A program made the position numbers and the translations under genes. A stretch of DNA of 9,120 nt from NCBI GenBank assembly GCA_035546355.1, contig DATKEH010000405.1:1-9120 (forward strand), read 5' to 3'. The notes below the pieces were generated by a model. It made no database searches. It was not told where the DNA came from and worked only from the letters and a program-made list of their open reading frames with translations. This document shows positions 1-5,715 of this stretch, in pieces (position 1 is the stretch's first letter; the number at the start of each line of letters is the position of its first letter). Source of the stretch: DATKEH01 sp035546355 (GTDB lineage Bacteria > Acidobacteriota > Thermoanaerobaculia > Multivoradales > JAIOJS01).

Positions 1-1
1 G

Positions 2-400
2 GTGGAGCGGGTGGGTGAGGGGATCCTGGTGACGTTCGACACGGGGCTGCTGTTCGACTTCGATTCGTCCGTGATCCGCGGCGCGTCGGCGACGAACCTG
101 CAGGATCTGGCGACGAGCCTGAACCGGTACCCGGACAGCGAAGTTCTGATCGTGGGTCACACGGATGCGACGGGTACGGACAGCTACAACCAGAGTCTGT
201 CGCAGCGGCGCGCGGCGTCGGCGGCGCAGTATCTGGTGTCGCAGGGTGTGGCGTACGACAGGATCCGGCAGACGGGCCGGGGCGAGAGCGAGCCGGTGGC
301 GTCGAACGAAGACGAGTACGGCCGCCAGCAGAACCGGCGAGTCGAGGTGGCGATCTTCGCGAGCGAGGAGTACCGGGAGCGGCTGATCGGCAACCGGTAG
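2..400 (+). CDS. OmpA-family peptidoglycan-binding protein, C-terminal part (5' end outside window)
   Basis: This is the C-terminal OmpA-like domain of an envelope protein that tethers the outer membrane or a lipoprotein to peptidoglycan. Seen: a typical domain start with FDFDSS (residues 18-23 of the fragment), then VGHTDATGTDSYNQSLSQRR around residues 51-70, the GRGES.P turn (92-98) and NRRVEVAIF near the end. By alignment to E. coli OmpA, D55 and R70 are the pair that binds the meso-diaminopimelate of the stem peptide, and both are present. The GTG at base 2 is only the first in-frame start codon in the window. There is no room to see a ribosome site or signal peptide, and most of the protein (a lipoprotein, barrel or coiled N-terminus) probably lies upstream. 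The stop is followed 25 bases later by a strong hairpin, so this looks like the last gene of its transcript. The domain call is firm; the full architecture is unknown. Confidence 0.93.
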   Translation: MERVGEGILVTFDTGLLFDFDSSVIRGASATNLQDLATSLNRYPDSEVLIVGHTDATGTDSYNQSLSQRRAASAAQYLVSQGVAYDRIRQTGRGESEPVASNEDEYGRQQNRRVEVAIFASEEYRERLIGNR

Positions 401-425
401 GCGCGCAGGCGTCGTCGCAAGGTGG

Positions 426-453
426 AACGCCCGGGGGGAGACCTCCGGGCGTT
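426..453 (+). terminator. Intrinsic-type terminator hairpin after the OmpA-family gene
   Basis: The arms 426-434 (AACGCCCGG) and 445-453 (CCGGGCGTT) are perfectly complementary. Three more pairs close inside them (one G-T), leaving a GAGA tetraloop of the stable GNRA class at 438-441. The 12-bp stem is followed by only a short T run (TTT, 452-454) before CGTCAT. Its position, 25 bases after the stop codon, fits transcription termination. The weak T tract is the only reservation. Confidence 0.75.
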
Positions 454-558
454 TCGTCATCCCGGTGGCCGGGAGATCGACGCCGGGCGCTCCGTCATCT
501 GGCCGGACGGATCGGTCGGCGCGAAGCTTGCCCCGGGGCCGTCCCCGTACCCAAGACG

Positions 559-571
559 CGAGGGAGGACGG
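559..571 (+). promoter_or_regulatory. Ribosome binding site that decides the PAP2 start
   Basis: CGAGGGAGGACGG lies directly before the ATG at 572 and contains a strong purine-rich Shine-Dalgarno core (GGGAGG). The same 13 bases occur at 1496-1508 before the ATPase gene. It supports starting PAP2 at 572 rather than at the upstream in-frame GTG at 422, which would place the terminator hairpin inside the coding region. Confidence 0.8.
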
Positions 572-1489
572 ATGGGGAGGAGTCTGTGGGCGGCGGTCGT
601 GCTGTCGCTGCTGGCCGCTCCGGCGGTGCGTGCGCAGAACGTGTTCGAGATCGTGTACGGGGACGTGAAGAACTTCGTGCTCGATATCGGCGCGGTGTGG
701 ACATCGCCGTTCCGTGGCGAATGGTCGGACTACAGGACGGCGGGGCTGGTGCTGGGCGGGGCGGGCGTGCTGGTGCTGGTGGACAAGCCGGTCGCGGACT
801 GGGTTCGGGACCATCAGCACACGGCGCTGCTGGAGGCCTTCGATCCGCTGCGCGAGGGCTACGACCCGAAGATCGAGAAGCTGGCGACGGCGCCGCGGCT
901 GGATCAGATCCCGCTCGCGCTGTACGGCGCGGGGCTGCTGGTGGGCTCGCGGAGTCTGCGGGACGCGGCGACGGGGTGTCTGGCGGCGCACCAGGCGCAG
1001 GCGACACCGCGGTACTACTTCTACCACCTGCTGGGCCGGGAGCGGCCGTGGGTGGTGGAGGGGTCGGAGCGGCGGGCGCCGGACGAGTCGATCGGCCGGC
1101 CGGGCGACCACCTGCACTTCAACGTGCCGGGTGTGAAGACCTGGTACGACAACTCGCTGCCGGGCGGGCACGTGACGAACATCGTGTCGTGCGTGTCCTA
1201 TCTGAACCATCGCTTCGATCTGGGTGTGGCGGAGCCGGCGCTGTGGACGCTGGCGCTGGGGATCGGCGTGGCGCGCATGGCGGACCAGCGGCACTGGCTG
1301 TCGGACACCGCGCTGGGCAGCGTGCTGGGGATCGCGCTCGGAAAGTACCTGGCGGAACGGTCGCTGGACCGGCTGCGTGAAGACGAGGGTCCGCCGGGCG
1401 GCGCGCGCGAGGAACGGCCGATGACGCCGGAGCTGGTGGTGGCGCCGGGACGGGATGGCACGCGGGTGGGCTGGCGGATCCGGTTCTGA
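572..1489 (+). CDS. PAP2-superfamily phosphatase, secreted/periplasmic, with a divergent first motif
   Basis: A 305-residue PAP2 (type 2 phosphatidic acid phosphatase) family protein. The family removes phosphate from lipid phosphates such as undecaprenyl pyrophosphate, phosphatidate or lipid A. The first 21 residues (MGRSLW...VRAQ) form a signal peptide with an AxA-like end (VRA). The three family motifs can be placed. C1 is around YHLLGRERP (151-159), with R158 and P159 kept but Tyr at the position of the usual Lys. C2 is PGGH at 197-200 (usually PSGH). C3 is R235-x5-H241-x3-D245, which holds the nucleophilic His and its Asp partner. Hydrophobic stretches near 57-70, 114-125 and 222-233 fit a partly membrane-associated helical bundle. 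The tail ends in an alternating, Phe-terminated strand (RVGWRIRF), unusual for an inner-membrane PAP2 enzyme. It lies 21 bases upstream of the ATPase gene, so the two may be co-transcribed. The family is clear; the substrate is not. Confidence 0.85.
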   Translation: MGRSLWAAVVLSLLAAPAVRAQNVFEIVYGDVKNFVLDIGAVWTSPFRGEWSDYRTAGLVLGGAGVLVLVDKPVADWVRDHQHTALLEAFDPLREGYDPKIEKLATAPRLDQIPLALYGAGLLVGSRSLRDAATGCLAAHQAQATPRYYFYHLLGRERPWVVEGSERRAPDESIGRPGDHLHFNVPGVKTWYDNSLPGGHVTNIVSCVSYLNHRFDLGVAEPALWTLALGIGVARMADQRHWLSDTALGSVLGIALGKYLAERSLDRLREDEGPPGGAREERPMTPELVVAPGRDGTRVGWRIRF

Positions 1490-1495
1490 GGGGCC

Positions 1496-1508
1496 CGAGG
1501 GAGGACGG
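1496..1508 (+). promoter_or_regulatory. Ribosome binding site of the Cdc48-like ATPase gene
   Basis: This is an exact 13-base copy of the leader at 559-571, here two bases further from its ATG (1511). It sits just after the PAP2 stop codon, consistent with PAP2 and the ATPase N-terminal half belonging to the same genome and operon. Confidence 0.75.
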
Positions 1509-1510
1509 CG

Positions 1511-3838
1511 ATGGCGGAGCAGCGTACGAACGGCGTGAAGCTGCAGGTGGCGGGCGCGAAGCCGCAGGATGTGGGGACGGGGACGGCCAGGCTGCAGCGC
1601 GGCGTGCTGGAGCGGCTCGGCCTGCGCGAGGGTCAGGTGGTGGAGATCGCGGGGAAGCGGGAGACCGCGGCCCTGGCGCTGCCGCCGTATCCGGAGGACG
1701 AGGGGCTCGAGGTGCTGCGGCTGGACGGCCTTCAGCGGGGCAACGCGGGTGTGAGCATCGGCGATCACGTGGAGGTCCGGCCGGCGGAGACGAAGCCCGC
1801 GCGTCGCGTACAGCTCGCGCCCGCGCATAAGAACCTGCGACTGGTCGGCTCGGGGGAGATGCTGCGACGCACGCTGTTCCAGCGCCCGCTCGTGGCCGGC
1901 GACGTGATCTCGACGTCGATCTACCGGCGTGACCCATCGGGCGGCCCGCAGCGAGGCAACATCCCGGAGGACCTGTTCCGGATGTTCTTCGAGCAGCCGG
2001 CGTTCGGGCTGCAGGAGATCCGGCTGCGCGTAATCACGACCGCGCCGCGTGGCGTCGTGCAGATCGCGCAGGACACGGAGATCGATCTGCTGCCCGAGTT
2101 CGTCGAGGTGCAGGAGGACGGTCCTCGCCGGAGCGACGTCACGTACGACGACGTGGGCGGGATGGGCGAGTCGATCGGGCAGGTCCGTGAGATGATCGAG
2201 CTGCCGCTCAAGCACCCGGAGCTGTTCCAGCGGCTGGGCATCGACCCGCCGAAGGGGGTGCTGCTGTACGGCCCGCCGGGCACCGGCAAGACGCTGCTGG
2301 CGAGGGCGGTGGCGAACGAGGCGGCGGCGAGGTTCTTCCACATCGCGGGCCCGGAAATCATGGGCCGCTACTACGGCGAATCGGAGCAGCGGCTGCGCGA
2401 GATCTTCCAGCAGGCGCAGCAGCAGGCGCCGTCGATCATCTTCATCGACGAGCTGGACTCGATCGCCCCCAAGCGCGAGGAGACCCGCGGCGAGGTCGAG
2501 CGACGGGTGGTGGCGCAGCTGCTGACCCTGCTCGACGGCCTCGAGCCGCGGCTCAACGTGGTGGTGATCGCCGCCACCAACCGGCTCAACGCCGTCGACG
2601 AGGCGCTGCGCCGCCCCGGGCGCTTCGACCGCGAGATCGTCATCGGCGTCCCCGACGTGGCGGGAAGACAGGAGGTGCTCGCCATCCACACCCGCGGCAT
2701 GCCGCTCGCCGACGACGTCGACCTCCAGGAGCTGGCGCGCATCACCTACGGGTTCGTCGGCGCCGATCTCGCCGCGCTGGCCCGCGAAGCCGCCATCGAC
2801 GCGCTGCGACGGCACCTGCCCGAGATCGACCTCGAGGCGCCCGAGATCCCCGCCGAGGTGCTGGAGCGGCTGCGGGTCGTCCGCGAGGATTTCATGAACG
2901 CCAACAAGCGCGTCCAGCCCTCGGCGTTGCGGGAGATCATGATCCAGGTTCCCGACGTCGGCTGGGACGACATCGGGGGCCTGGACGAGGCCAAGCGGTC
3001 GCTGTGCGAGGGCGTCGAGCTGCCGCTCAAGCACCCCGAGGCCTTTCAGCGGCTGGGCATCCGCCCCGCCAAGGGATTCCTGCTCTTCGGGCCGCCGGGC
3101 ACCGGCAAGACCCTGCTGGCCAAGGCGGTGGCGCGGGAGGCCGAGGCCAACTTCATCGCCGCCAAGAGCTCGGACCTGCTGTCGAAGTGGTACGGCGAGA
3201 GCGAGCAGCAGGTATCGCGCCTCTTCTCCCGCGCCCGTCAGGTGGCGCCGGCGGTGATCTTCATCGACGAGATCGACTCGTTGGCGCCGAGCCGCGGCGG
3301 CGGCCTGGGCGAGCCGGCGGTGACCGAGCGCGTGGTCAACACCATCCTCGCCGAGATGGACGGCCTCGAGGAGCTGCAGGGAGTGGTGGTCATCGGCGCC
3401 ACCAACCGCCCCACCCTGATCGACCCGGCGCTGCTGCGCCCCGGTCGCCTGGACGAGCTGGTGTTCGTGCCGGTGCCGGAGCGCGAGGGGCGGCTCAAGA
3501 TCCTGCGCATCCACACCGCCGGCATGCCCCTGGGGGCGGACGTCGACCTCGAGGCGCTGGCGGAGCGCACCCAGGGCTACACCGGCGCCGATCTCGAGGA
3601 CCTGGTGCGCCGCGCCGGGCTGCAGGCGTTGCGCGAGAACCTGGAAGCCAGCGAGCTGCCGATGCTCTACTTCGAATCGGCGCTCAAGGAGACGCGGGCG
3701 TCGGTGACGCCGGAGATGGAGAAGGAGTACCAGCAGCTGGCGGAGAGCCTGAAGCAGGAGAGCCCGCGCGGCCGCCGCATCGGCTTCGAGCCGCCGGCTT
3801 CGGCGACCGCGCCGGCCGCGGCCGGCGCGGAGGGGTAG
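1511..3838 (+). CDS. Cdc48/p97/VAT-type double-AAA+ ATPase
   Basis: A 775-residue hexameric unfoldase of the Cdc48 family, which uses ATP to extract and unfold proteins. Order: N-domain (about 5-200, double-psi barrel plus second subdomain), D1 (about 210-440), linker, D2 (about 480-715), and a short Ala/Pro-rich tail. D1 has Walker A GPPGTGKT (254-261), Walker B IIFIDE (309-314), sensor Asn 357, arginine fingers R368 and R371, and an aromatic pore loop RYYG (286-289) as in archaeal VAT rather than the KLAG of p97. D2 has Walker A GPPGTGKT (527-534), Walker B VIFIDE (582-587), sensor Asn 632, R643 and R646, and pore loop KWYG (559-562). Both ATPase sites look intact. There is no C-terminal HbYX proteasome-docking motif. 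Length and domain order are normal for the family. Odd: codon usage changes sharply at about 2426-2467 without loss of frame, so the two halves may come from different lineages. The family call is very firm; the native continuity of the gene is not. Confidence 0.96.
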   Translation: MAEQRTNGVKLQVAGAKPQDVGTGTARLQRGVLERLGLREGQVVEIAGKRETAALALPPYPEDEGLEVLRLDGLQRGNAGVSIGDHVEVRPAETKPARRVQLAPAHKNLRLVGSGEMLRRTLFQRPLVAGDVISTSIYRRDPSGGPQRGNIPEDLFRMFFEQPAFGLQEIRLRVITTAPRGVVQIAQDTEIDLLPEFVEVQEDGPRRSDVTYDDVGGMGESIGQVREMIELPLKHPELFQRLGIDPPKGVLLYGPPGTGKTLLARAVANEAAARFFHIAGPEIMGRYYGESEQRLREIFQQAQQQAPSIIFIDELDSIAPKREETRGEVERRVVAQLLTLLDGLEPRLNVVVIAATNRLNAVDEALRRPGRFDREIVIGVPDVAGRQEVLAIHTRGMPLADDVDLQELARITYGFVGADLAALAREAAIDALRRHLPEIDLEAPEIPAEVLERLRVVREDFMNANKRVQPSALREIMIQVPDVGWDDIGGLDEAKRSLCEGVELPLKHPEAFQRLGIRPAKGFLLFGPPGTGKTLLAKAVAREAEANFIAAKSSDLLSKWYGESEQQVSRLFSRARQVAPAVIFIDEIDSLAPSRGGGLGEPAVTERVVNTILAEMDGLEELQGVVVIGATNRPTLIDPALLRPGRLDELVFVPVPEREGRLKILRIHTAGMPLGADVDLEALAERTQGYTGADLEDLVRRAGLQALRENLEASELPMLYFESALKETRASVTPEMEKEYQQLAESLKQESPRGRRIGFEPPASATAPAAAGAEG
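2426..2467. other. Codon-usage breakpoint inside the Cdc48-like gene
   Basis: Hand counts of codons in the ATPase gene: residues 1-307 use Thr ACG 10 and ACC 3, and Ala GCG 23 and GCC 3. Residues 308-775 use Thr ACG 2 and ACC 15. Residues 308-450 use Ala GCC 12 and GCG 7. The last left-style Ala codon run is at about 2426 and the first right-style one at 2465-2467. The interval encodes the Walker B block, one of the most conserved DNA stretches of the gene. The OmpA and PAP2 genes to the left share the ACG/GCG style; the rhomboid and later genes favour ACC/GCC. This is compatible with a recombination joint or an assembly chimera. Confidence 0.75.
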
Positions 3839-3876
3839 GCGCCGGGCGGGTCGGGCCGGAGGCTGCTCCTCTCCCC

Positions 3877-4581
3877 ATGCTGCCGATCCGCGACCTGAAC
3901 CCCAGCCGGCGGCTGCCGGTGGTGACGGTGGCGCTGATCGCCGCCAACGGGATCGCCTTTCTCTACGAGCTGTCGCTCGGGCTGGACCTGCAGCGGTTCC
4001 TCATGGCCTCGGCGTTCGTGCCGGAACGACTCTTCGCTCCCGCGGGCGGCGGCGACGTGCAGCTCGGCGGTGCGCTGCTGTCGATGTTCCTTCACGGCGG
4101 CTGGGCGCACCTGCTGGGGAACATGCTCTTCCTGTGGATTTTCGGCGACAACGTCGAGGACCGTCTGGGCCACGTCCGCTTCCTGCTCTTCTACCTGCTC
4201 TGCGGGATGGTCGCCACCTATGCCCACGCCTTCGCCAACCCCCGCTCGGTCCTCCCCACCGTCGGGGCCAGCGGCGCCATCGCCGGCGTCCTCGGCGCCT
4301 ACCTGGTGCTGTATCCCAAGGCCCGGGTGGTGACCCTGGTGATCCTCGGCTTCTTCATCCAGCGGGTCGAGCTGCCCGTCCTGCTCTACCTGCCGCTATG
4401 GTTCCTGCTGCAGTTCGTCTCGGGCCTCGCCTCGCTGAACGCCGCCACCAGCGCCGAGGCCGGCGGGGTCGCCTGGTTCGCCCACATCGGCGGCTTCATC
4501 GCCGGACCCGTACTGCTGCTGCTGCTCGGCGGCCTGCGAAGCCGCCGCCCGCGTCGCCGATCCGGCCGCGACTGGCGGTGA
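3877..4581 (+). CDS. Rhomboid-family intramembrane serine protease
   Basis: A 234-residue polytopic inner-membrane protein of the rhomboid family, which cleaves transmembrane segments of other proteins. Catalytic Ser132 lies in GASGAIAG (130-137) and the partner His203 in the last helix (FAHIGGF). The conserved HGGWAHLLGN segment (73-82) supplies His78 and Asn82, which normally form the oxyanion hole region. About six hydrophobic segments can be drawn: 13-33, 67-90, 100-118, 126-146, 150-184 (possibly with a break) and 197-219. That is the size and order of the six-helix bacterial core. The N-terminus (MLPIRDLNPSRR) is typical of a common bacterial subgroup. The tail after the last helix is very basic (RSRRPRRRSGRDWR). 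The ATG at 3877 is the first start that gives this N-terminus; the nearest GGAGG (3858-3862) is rather far from it. The gene follows the ATPase stop by 38 bases, suggesting co-transcription. Catalytic residues are complete, so it should be active rather than a Derlin-like pseudoprotease. Confidence 0.93.
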   Translation: MLPIRDLNPSRRLPVVTVALIAANGIAFLYELSLGLDLQRFLMASAFVPERLFAPAGGGDVQLGGALLSMFLHGGWAHLLGNMLFLWIFGDNVEDRLGHVRFLLFYLLCGMVATYAHAFANPRSVLPTVGASGAIAGVLGAYLVLYPKARVVTLVILGFFIQRVELPVLLYLPLWFLLQFVSGLASLNAATSAEAGGVAWFAHIGGFIAGPVLLLLLGGLRSRRPRRRSGRDWR

Positions 4582-4639
4582 GGGCAGCGGTAACGGGAGC
4601 GGAATGCCTCTTGCTCTCTCCGACCCGCGTGGCGCGGCC

Positions 4640-4673
4640 TTGAAATATAACTGCATCACTGATAAGTTATACA
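4640..4673 (+). promoter_or_regulatory. Candidate promoter of the ArsR-thioredoxin-FmdB group, possibly giving a leaderless mRNA
   Basis: An AT-rich island stands out from its very GC-rich surroundings. TTGAAA (4640-4645) resembles a -35 box, with a weaker TAAGTT at the right distance (4663-4668). A better -10 match, TATACA (4668-4673), ends five bases before the ATG at 4679. If it is used, transcription would begin at or next to the start codon. No Shine-Dalgarno sequence precedes 4679, which agrees with a leaderless message. Base-level assignment is uncertain. Confidence 0.5.
4646..4671. promoter_or_regulatory. Dyad-symmetric operator, probably autoregulatory for the ArsR-family protein
   Basis: The outer arms TATAACT (4646-4652) and AGTTATA (4665-4671) are exact reverse complements. 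Inside them ATCA (4655-4658) and TGAT (4660-4663) form a second inverted pair around C4659, with one base of asymmetry between the halves. The dyad overlaps the putative promoter and lies just before the ArsR-type gene. This is the usual place for an ArsR/SmtB operator, where the apo-repressor blocks RNA polymerase. Confidence 0.7.
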
Positions 4674-4678
4674 GACGC

Positions 4679-5044
4679 ATGGCGACCTCGGACCTCACCT
4701 ACCGCCAGCTCCTCGGCCGGATCGCCGATCGCCTCAAGGCGATGGCGGAGCCCACGCGCCTGCAGCTGTTGCACGAGCTGGAAGGTCGCGAGGTGTGCGT
4801 GAGCGAGCTGGTGGAGCGGCTCGGTTGCAGCCAGGCCAACGTCTCCAAGCACCTCGGGGTGTTGCGCGCCGCCGGCCTGGTACGCTGCCGCCGGAAGGGC
4901 CTCAACGTCTATTACACCATCGAGGACCAGGGCGTCTTCGAGGTCTGCCGACTGATGTGCGGCTGCATCGAGCGCCAGGCCAGCCGCGAAGTGGCGGAGA
5001 TCGGGGAGGCGGCCGGCTCGCTTGCGGCCCGCAAGGGAAACTGA
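4679..5044 (+). CDS. ArsR/SmtB-family winged-helix repressor, cysteine-rich
   Basis: A 121-residue dimeric transcription repressor of the ArsR/SmtB family. Seen: RLKAMAEPTRLQLLHEL (18-34) as the first helices, the helix-turn-helix SELVERLGCSQANVSKHLGV (42-61), then LRAAGLVRCRRKG and the wing ending VYYTI (77-81). Six cysteines occur: C40, C50, C70, C90, C94 and C96. C40 sits where ArsR proteins carry the ELCVCDL ligand motif (here EVCVSEL). C90, C94 and C96 form a Cys-rich patch in the C-terminal helix. Metal, metalloid or thiol-redox sensing is plausible, but the ligand cannot be named. I chose the ATG at 4679 because the upstream in-frame ATG (4604) has a passable ribosome site but would force translation through the AT-rich operator with very atypical codons. 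The gene starts 97 bases after the rhomboid stop and is followed 87 bases later by thioredoxin. Confidence 0.88.
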   Translation: MATSDLTYRQLLGRIADRLKAMAEPTRLQLLHELEGREVCVSELVERLGCSQANVSKHLGVLRAAGLVRCRRKGLNVYYTIEDQGVFEVCRLMCGCIERQASREVAEIGEAAGSLAARKGN

Positions 5045-5052
5045 AACCATGC

Positions 5053-5072
5053 GGCGCCGCCACCGCGGCGCC
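5053..5072 (+). other. GC hairpin between the ArsR-family and thioredoxin genes
   Basis: GGCGCCGC (5053-5060) and GCGGCGCC (5065-5072) are perfect reverse complements with a CACC loop. No T run follows, so it is not a convincing intrinsic terminator. It could act as an mRNA stabiliser or attenuator, or be a chance product of high GC content. Confidence 0.4.
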
Positions 5073-5131
5073 AGCCGAGACAACGACGCGCGACGGACGA
5101 ACGCCCGCGCCGCAAAGGATGGAGGCACGAG

Positions 5132-5473
5132 ATGAGCGATGTGACGATCCAGGTCGGCGATCACGACTTCCAGGAGAAGGTTCTGGGCGCCGACCGACCC
5201 GTGCTGGTCGACTTCTGGGCCCCGTGGTGCGGTCCCTGCCGCATGGTGGCGCCGATCCTCGAGGAGCTGGCCAGCGAGTACGGTGGCCGACTGACGGTGG
5301 CCAAGGTGAACACCGACGAACACCAGCGGATCGCCGGCCAGCTCGGCATCCGCGGCATCCCGACGCTGATCCTCTTCTCGGGGGGGCGGGAGGTGCAGCG
5401 CATCGTCGGCGCCCTGCCCAAGGGCGCGCTGCAGGAGCGGATCGAGGGCGCCCTGGCGGCCGAAGTCAGCTGA
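5132..5473 (+). CDS. trxA: Thioredoxin
   Basis: A 113-residue cytoplasmic thioredoxin, the general dithiol reductant kept reduced by thioredoxin reductase. The active site WCGPC is at 32-36 within VDFWAPWCGPC. The conserved Asp27 precedes it, and the cis-proline loop GIPT (75-78, Pro77) follows. The length and single-domain form are standard, and there is no signal peptide, so it is not a periplasmic thiol-disulfide protein. A good Shine-Dalgarno sequence, GGAGG (5121-5125), lies six bases before the ATG. The stop codon overlaps the start of the FmdB-type gene (TGATG), and the ArsR-family gene precedes it. Expression is therefore probably from the ArsR-controlled promoter, possibly with an internal one in the 87-base gap. 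Confidence 0.96.
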   Translation: MSDVTIQVGDHDFQEKVLGADRPVLVDFWAPWCGPCRMVAPILEELASEYGGRLTVAKVNTDEHQRIAGQLGIRGIPTLILFSGGREVQRIVGALPKGALQERIEGALAAEVS

Positions 5474-5676
5474 TGCCCCTCTACGAGTACGCCTGCCGCG
5501 ACTGCGGCGAGCGCTTCGAGGTGCTGCAGCGCCTGGGCGAGGGGGGTGAACGCCTCACCTGCCCGCGCTGCGGTGCCCCGCGTCCCGAGCGCCGGGTGTC
5601 GACGTTCGCCGCCTGCTCCGCCGCCTCCGGCGCCAGCGACCGGGGCGCCTGCGGCGGCGGCAGCGGCTTCACCTGA
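5473..5676 (+). CDS. FmdB-family zinc-ribbon protein
   Basis: A 67-residue protein of the FmdB regulatory-protein/putative zinc-ribbon family (Pfam type Zn_ribbon_8). It opens with the family signature MPLYEYACRDCGERFEVLQ. Cys8, Cys11, Cys30 and Cys33 form two CxxC knuckles that should hold one zinc ion. A Ser/Ala/Gly-rich tail ending CGGGSGF, also typical of the family, carries two further cysteines (C48, C60). Its ATG begins on the last base of the thioredoxin stop codon, so translation is probably coupled. The molecular role of the family is not well established. The name comes from a gene next to formamidase and amidase loci, and a regulatory function should not be assumed. Confidence 0.9.
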   Translation: MPLYEYACRDCGERFEVLQRLGEGGERLTCPRCGAPRPERRVSTFAACSAASGASDRGACGGGSGFT

Positions 5677-5687
5677 GCGCGCTGAGC

Positions 5688-5706
5688 GGCGGCCCGGGCG
5701 GCCGCC
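5688..5706. terminator. Possible shared hairpin between convergent genes
   Basis: GGCGGC (5688-5693) and GCCGCC (5701-5706) can pair across a seven-base loop within the 39-base gap between the FmdB-type stop (+) and the M16 stop (-). It could end transcription from both sides. Neither side has a T tract and the region is almost pure GC, so support is weak. Confidence 0.3.
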
Positions 5707-5715
5707 TCGCAGCCC

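Noticed and set aside
422..571. 50-residue N-terminal extension of the PAP2 protein from a GTG at 422
   Set aside because: It would cover the terminator hairpin and bury the signal peptide. A strong ribosome site stands directly before 572.
3004..3876. Long in-frame extension upstream of the rhomboid, which would suggest a fusion with an N-terminal domain
   Set aside because: It runs out of frame through the D2 half of the ATPase gene and gives low-complexity residues. The ATG at 3877 yields the standard rhomboid N-terminus.
1511..4581. A defence or mobile-element system
   Set aside because: No nuclease, reverse transcriptase, integrase, toxin or phage gene is present. The ATPase and rhomboid are housekeeping-type proteostasis families.
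4604..4678. 25-residue N-terminal extension of the ArsR-type regulator
   Set aside because: A GGAG does precede 4604, but the extension would be encoded by the AT-rich operator/promoter island with codons unlike the rest of the gene. The start at 4679 gives a normal family N-terminus.
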